In this document: positions 60,838 through 64,000 of the stretch, one piece after another
Numbering within the stretch: the stretch's first letter is position 1
Layout: each line of letters begins with the position of its first letter
Source of the DNA: Rhodocyclaceae bacterium
Lineage (GTDB): Bacteria > Pseudomonadota > Gammaproteobacteria > Burkholderiales > Rhodocyclaceae
NCBI GenBank assembly: GCA_030824115.1
Contig: JAVBYI010000004.1
Location: 310,001-374,000 of the forward strand
Length of the DNA stretch: 64,000 bases
Direction: 5' to 3'
Notes under the pieces: generated by a model
Seen by the model: the letters and a program-made list of their open reading frames with translations, nothing else
Databases searched by the model: none
Told to the model about the DNA's origin: nothing
Translations under genes and position numbers: made by a program

Positions 60838-62997
60838 ATGCTTGTGACTATGACAAAAGGGATAGCCGGGCGCCCTGCCGCCACGCTGCAGCAGATCATG
60901 ATGGGAGTGCATGAGGGTGGCCCCAGCCTCTGTCCGGTGCTGCTTGAAGTGGATGAAGGCATCCAGCTTTGGGATGCCACGGGGCGTCGGCAGTTCTTCA
61001 ATCCGGCCACCTTGCGTCAGTTCGGCGCGCTGGCAGAGCCTGAAACGGTCGGTTTCGAGGAGCTGGCCTCTGTCTGTCTGGATGTTGGCGGCTTGCCCTT
61101 CCCGCAGCATGAGTTCCCCGTTGCACGCGTGCTGGCGGATGGCTTGCCCTGCAGCGATGTGCTGGTTCGCCTAGCCGATGCAAGCCTGCCGTGCCACTGG
61201 TTGCGTATCAATGCCCGGCCTCTGTATGCGCTGGGATCGACCGAAATGGTGGGTGTGCTGAGTTCGACGGTGGATGTGACGCAACTGATCGAGCGTGCCC
61301 AGGATTTGCAGCGCCAGGCGCATTACGATGCCCTGACCGGCCTGCCCAACCGCGTCTTGCTGGCTGACCGCATGAAGCTGGCGCTGGCCCACGCGCGTCG
61401 TACGGGCGACCGGCTGGCCGTGTGCCTGATGGATCTGGATGGCTTCAAGCCGGTGAATGACACGCTCGGCCACAAGGCCGGCGACCGGCTTTTGCAAGAG
61501 ATTGCGCGGCGGTTGGAAGAGGCCATGCGTGCCGACGATACGGCGGCGCGGCTGGGCGGCGATGAGTTCGCGTTGCTGCTGGGCGGGCTCAAGTCGCCGC
61601 AACAGGCCGAGCTTGCCCTGCAACGCGTGCTGGATGCGGTGGCGACGCCGCTGGTGATCGATGGCAGTCCGGTGCGGGTGACTGCGAGCATTGGGGTGAC
61701 CTTGTTCCCCGGTGATGCCGGCGAGGCCGACCAGTTGCTGCGCCACGCCGATCAGGCCATGTACAAGGCCAAGGAGGCGGGTAAGGGCCGTTTCCACATG
61801 TTCAATCCGGCGGTCGAGTCGCGTATCCGGGCCAATCAGGGATTGCTGAAGCGTATCGAGGAGGCTCTCGACAAGGGCCAGTTTGTCCTTTACTACCAGC
61901 CCAAGGTCGACTGCCGCAACGGCCATGTGGTCGGCATGGAAGCGCTGATCCGCTGGCAGCATCCGGTGCTGGGGCTGCGCTCGCCGGGCGAATTCCTGCC
62001 GCTTATCGAGCATGATGACATTATCGTGCGGCTTGGCGAGTGGGTGATTGCCGAGGCGCTGCGGCAGATGGCGTTGTGGCGCGAGAGCGGCATTGATGTC
62101 CATGTCAGCGTCAATGTCTCGGCCCGCCAGTTTTTGCGCGGCGGCTTCGATGACCGACTGGCCGTCATGCTTGCCCATCATCTGCCCGGTCTGGAACGCA
62201 AGCTGGAACTCGAACTGGTCGAGACGGCGGCGCTCGAAGATGTGATCGCCGTGCGCAAGGTGATGGAACATTACCAGCAGCTCGGCATGAGCTTCGCCCT
62301 CGACGATTTTGGCACCGGCTATTCCTCGCTGGTGCATCTCAAGCGGCTGGCGGTGGACGTGCTGAAAATCGACCAGACGTTTGTGCGCGACATGCTCGAC
62401 GACCCGGGCGATCTGGCGATCGTGCAGGGCGTGATCGGTCTTGCCGCCGCCTTCAGTCAGCAGGTGGTGGCCGAAGGCGTGGAGAGCATCGAGCAGATTC
62501 TGCTGCTGCTCGAACTGGGCTGCGATGTCATGCAGGGTTTCGGTATCGCCCGCCCGATGGCGGCTGAGCGCGTGCCGGGCTGGCTGACTGCCTTCCAGGC
62601 CGATCCGCGCTGGCAACTGGCGCGCAGCAGCTATCCGATGCGCGGCGATTTCGAATTGTTGTTGATGGAAGTGTCGCATCGTCACTGGCTGGAAAAAACT
62701 CGCCTGGCCTTGCAGCAGGGCACTGGTCTGCCGCTGGCCGACTACGGCAGTTGTCGCTTCACGCAGTGGTATGCCGAAGCGGGCATCCGTCGCTACGGCG
62801 GATTGGCGGAGTTTCGCGAAATCGACATGATCCACCGCAAGGTGCATCAACAGGCCGAAGCGCTGCATGCCTGTGTGCAGGCGGGCGATGACGCCGGAAT
62901 CGAGATGGCACGACAGGCACTCGAAGCTGTCAATGAAAGCCTGTTGCAGCAGCTACATGCCTTCCGCATTGGTTTGATCGGCAGTACCAGTGGATAA
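60838..62997 (+). CDS. GGDEF-EAL protein with C-terminal CZB zinc-sensing domain
   Basis: c-di-GMP enzyme of about 719 residues, probably cytosolic. A PAS-like region (about 20-160) is followed by GGDEF (about 170-330) with LGGDEF preceded by the I-site RADD. EAL (about 345-590) has GMEALIRW and DDFGTGYSS intact, so both activities are possible. The last ~110 residues resemble the chemoreceptor zinc-binding (CZB) domain: HRHWLEKTRLAL, GSCRFTQWY and IHRKVHQQA give His, Cys, His, His. The start is uncertain: ATG 60838 or 60850; the frame open further upstream lies in the ahcY riboswitch. Confidence 0.9.
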   Translation: MLVTMTKGIAGRPAATLQQIMMGVHEGGPSLCPVLLEVDEGIQLWDATGRRQFFNPATLRQFGALAEPETVGFEELASVCLDVGGLPFPQHEFPVARVLADGLPCSDVLVRLADASLPCHWLRINARPLYALGSTEMVGVLSSTVDVTQLIERAQDLQRQAHYDALTGLPNRVLLADRMKLALAHARRTGDRLAVCLMDLDGFKPVNDTLGHKAGDRLLQEIARRLEEAMRADDTAARLGGDEFALLLGGLKSPQQAELALQRVLDAVATPLVIDGSPVRVTASIGVTLFPGDAGEADQLLRHADQAMYKAKEAGKGRFHMFNPAVESRIRANQGLLKRIEEALDKGQFVLYYQPKVDCRNGHVVGMEALIRWQHPVLGLRSPGEFLPLIEHDDIIVRLGEWVIAEALRQMALWRESGIDVHVSVNVSARQFLRGGFDDRLAVMLAHHLPGLERKLELELVETAALEDVIAVRKVMEHYQQLGMSFALDDFGTGYSSLVHLKRLAVDVLKIDQTFVRDMLDDPGDLAIVQGVIGLAAAFSQQVVAEGVESIEQILLLLELGCDVMQGFGIARPMAAERVPGWLTAFQADPRWQLARSSYPMRGDFELLLMEVSHRHWLEKTRLALQQGTGLPLADYGSCRFTQWYAEAGIRRYGGLAEFREIDMIHRKVHQQAEALHACVQAGDDAGIEMARQALEAVNESLLQQLHAFRIGLIGSTSG

Positions 62998-63027
62998 TCT
63001 GAGTACCTACAACGCAAGGATCCTGAC

Positions 63028-63462
63028 ATGGATAACACAACGCAAAACCTGGTCTGGCGAGAGGATTTCGCTACAGGCGTGGCCGAGATCGACGAGCAGC
63101 ACATGATTCTGGTGCATACGCTCAACGAAGCCGCTACCAAGCTGAAACACGATACGAGTCAGGAGACGTTGGAGCAGATCACTCAGGATCTGTTGAGTTA
63201 TGCGCTTTATCACTTCGAGACCGAGGAAGAACTGATGCAGCGCTACGGCTATGCGGAAGCGGGCGATGATGCCGCCGAGCAGCATCTGTCACAGCACCGC
63301 GCCTTTTCGGCCAAGGTCGTTAGTGTGCGCGATGGCCTCAAGTCCGGGATGAAAATTGCCGCCAGCGACCTGCTCGACTTTCTCAACAACTGGCTGGTGA
63401 ATCACATCCTCAATACCGACAAGAAGCTTGGTGCCTTCATCGTCGCCAAGCGGCCGGTCTAG
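63028..63462 (+). CDS. Bacteriohemerythrin
   Basis: Single-domain oxygen-binding diiron protein of 144 residues. The ligand set is visible in order: His in DEQHMILVHTLN, H-x3-E in HFETEEELM, H-x3-H in HLSQHRAF, and H-x4-D in NHILNTDKKLG. It lies 30 bases after the GGDEF-EAL-CZB gene and is likely on the same transcript; a joint oxygen and c-di-GMP response is an inference. Confidence 0.93.
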   Translation: MDNTTQNLVWREDFATGVAEIDEQHMILVHTLNEAATKLKHDTSQETLEQITQDLLSYALYHFETEEELMQRYGYAEAGDDAAEQHLSQHRAFSAKVVSVRDGLKSGMKIAASDLLDFLNNWLVNHILNTDKKLGAFIVAKRPV

Positions 63463-63480
63463 ACGTTTTAGGCGCACTGG

Positions 63481-64000
63481 TTAGCCGAGCGGCTGGAACA
63501 GCACGTCGAGATCGTCGGCACCGAGCAGGTGCTTGCCTGCTTCCTTGCCCTGCACTAACTGATCAGCCAGGCCGCGCTTGCGTGCTTGCAGGGCGAGAAT
63601 CTTTTCCTCGACGGTACCCTGCGTCATCAGCTTATACACAAATACCGGTTTGTCCTGACCCATGCGGTGGGCGCGCGCAGTGGCCTGCTCCTCGACGGCC
63701 GGATTCCACCACGGGTCGTAGTGGATCACCGTGTCGGCGGCGGTGAGGTTGAGACCGGTGCCGCCGGCTTTCAGGCTGATCAGGAACAGCGGCACACGGC
63801 CCTGCTGGAAATCGTTGATCTGGGTTTCGCGATCCTTGGTCTGGCCGGTCAGTTTGGCGTAACGAATATTCTGCTTGTCCAGTTCGGCTTCGATCAGGCT
63901 GATCATGCTGGTGAATTGCGAGAACAGCAGAATCCGGCGGCCTTCGTCGAGCAGTTCTTCGAGCATGTCCATCAGCAGCGTCAGCTTGGCGGACTCGGCA
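63481..64000 (-). CDS. SNF2/RapA-type helicase (partial, C-terminal end)
   Basis: The last 172 residues of an SF2 DNA-translocase. The C-terminal helicase lobe carries [11 protein letters not shown] (motif IV region), [28 protein letters not shown] (motif V) and [20 protein letters not shown] (motif VI). The N-terminal half with Walker A lies beyond the window edge; the frame stays open to base 64000. Confidence 0.9.
   Translation of the reverse strand, partial: AESAKLTLLMDMLEELLDEGRRILLFSQFTSMISLIEAELDKQNIRYAKLTGQTKDRETQINDFQQGRVPLFLISLKAGGTGLNLTAADTVIHYDPWWNPAVEEQATARAHRMGQDKPVFVYKLMTQGTVEEKILALQARKRGLADQLVQGKEAGKHLLGADDLDVLFQPLG

Overview
The window is a dense, GC-rich chromosomal segment that looks like a free-living, respiratory Betaproteobacterium. 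Support comes from the DUF3460 gene, the gene order of the tol-pal and ruvCAB regions, the SAH riboswitch before ahcY, and the complete System I cytochrome c maturation set. Rhodocyclales or a close relative such as Sterolibacteriaceae is my best guess; it is an inference from gene content and not proven. No prophage, insertion sequence, CRISPR array or rRNA operon was seen.

Layout. 1-2.8 kb: 3' part of mutY is off the window edge, tRNA-Gly(CCC), thiS-thiG-hypothetical-trmB. 2.75-6.1 kb (minus): Ser/Thr kinase, rph, rdgB, hemW. 6.2-10.75 kb (plus): yicC, gmk, rpoZ, spoT, DUF3460, a small cytochrome c. 10.8-17.2 kb (minus): ccmABCDEFGHI. 17.4-28 kb (plus): a possible structured leader, then an Rnf operon with a giant pyruvate:ferredoxin oxidoreductase gene between rnfB and rnfC, ending with a Cys-rich NqrM-like small protein. 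28-31.6 kb: diguanylate cyclase, thioredoxin-like and CcdA-like redox pair, Crp/Fnr regulator, two tRNA-Lys. 31.7-35 kb (minus): YeeE/TsuA-type sulfur transporter, a secreted methionine-rich protein of twelve 25-residue repeats, a DUF302 protein. 35.2-41.4 kb (minus): ybgC-tolQRAB-pal-cpoB-queE-queC. 41.4-47.7 kb (minus): ruvC, glycosyltransferase, ruvA, AI-2E transporter, ruvB, glycosyltransferase-methyltransferase fusion. 47.8-52.7 kb: chemoreceptor, EamA transporter, YebC, HerA-like ATPase. 52.8-57.6 kb: TonB receptor, substrate-binding protein, TonB receptor. 57.6-64 kb: metF, tlyA, ahcY with SAH riboswitch, GGDEF-EAL-CZB protein, bacteriohemerythrin and the C-terminal end of an SNF2 helicase.

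How the genes work together. The PFOR-Rnf operon should couple 2-oxoacid oxidation, reduced ferredoxin, the NADH pool and an ion gradient. The ccm operon supplies holocytochromes. The 31.7-35 kb block points to inorganic sulfur uptake. metF, ahcY and the riboswitch serve the methyl cycle.

The most unusual signal is a 25-bp, non-palindromic, highly conserved dispersed repeat (A-run followed by GTCGGCGCTGGCRGGACGGC). There are 15 clear copies and a few degenerate ones. It has no stop codon in any of six frames, and 11 clear copies lie inside genes, where they are read in four different frames, usually in linkers, signal peptides or at C-termini. It resembles either a DNA uptake sequence or an in-frame protein-inserting mini-element; I do not recognise it as a described family.
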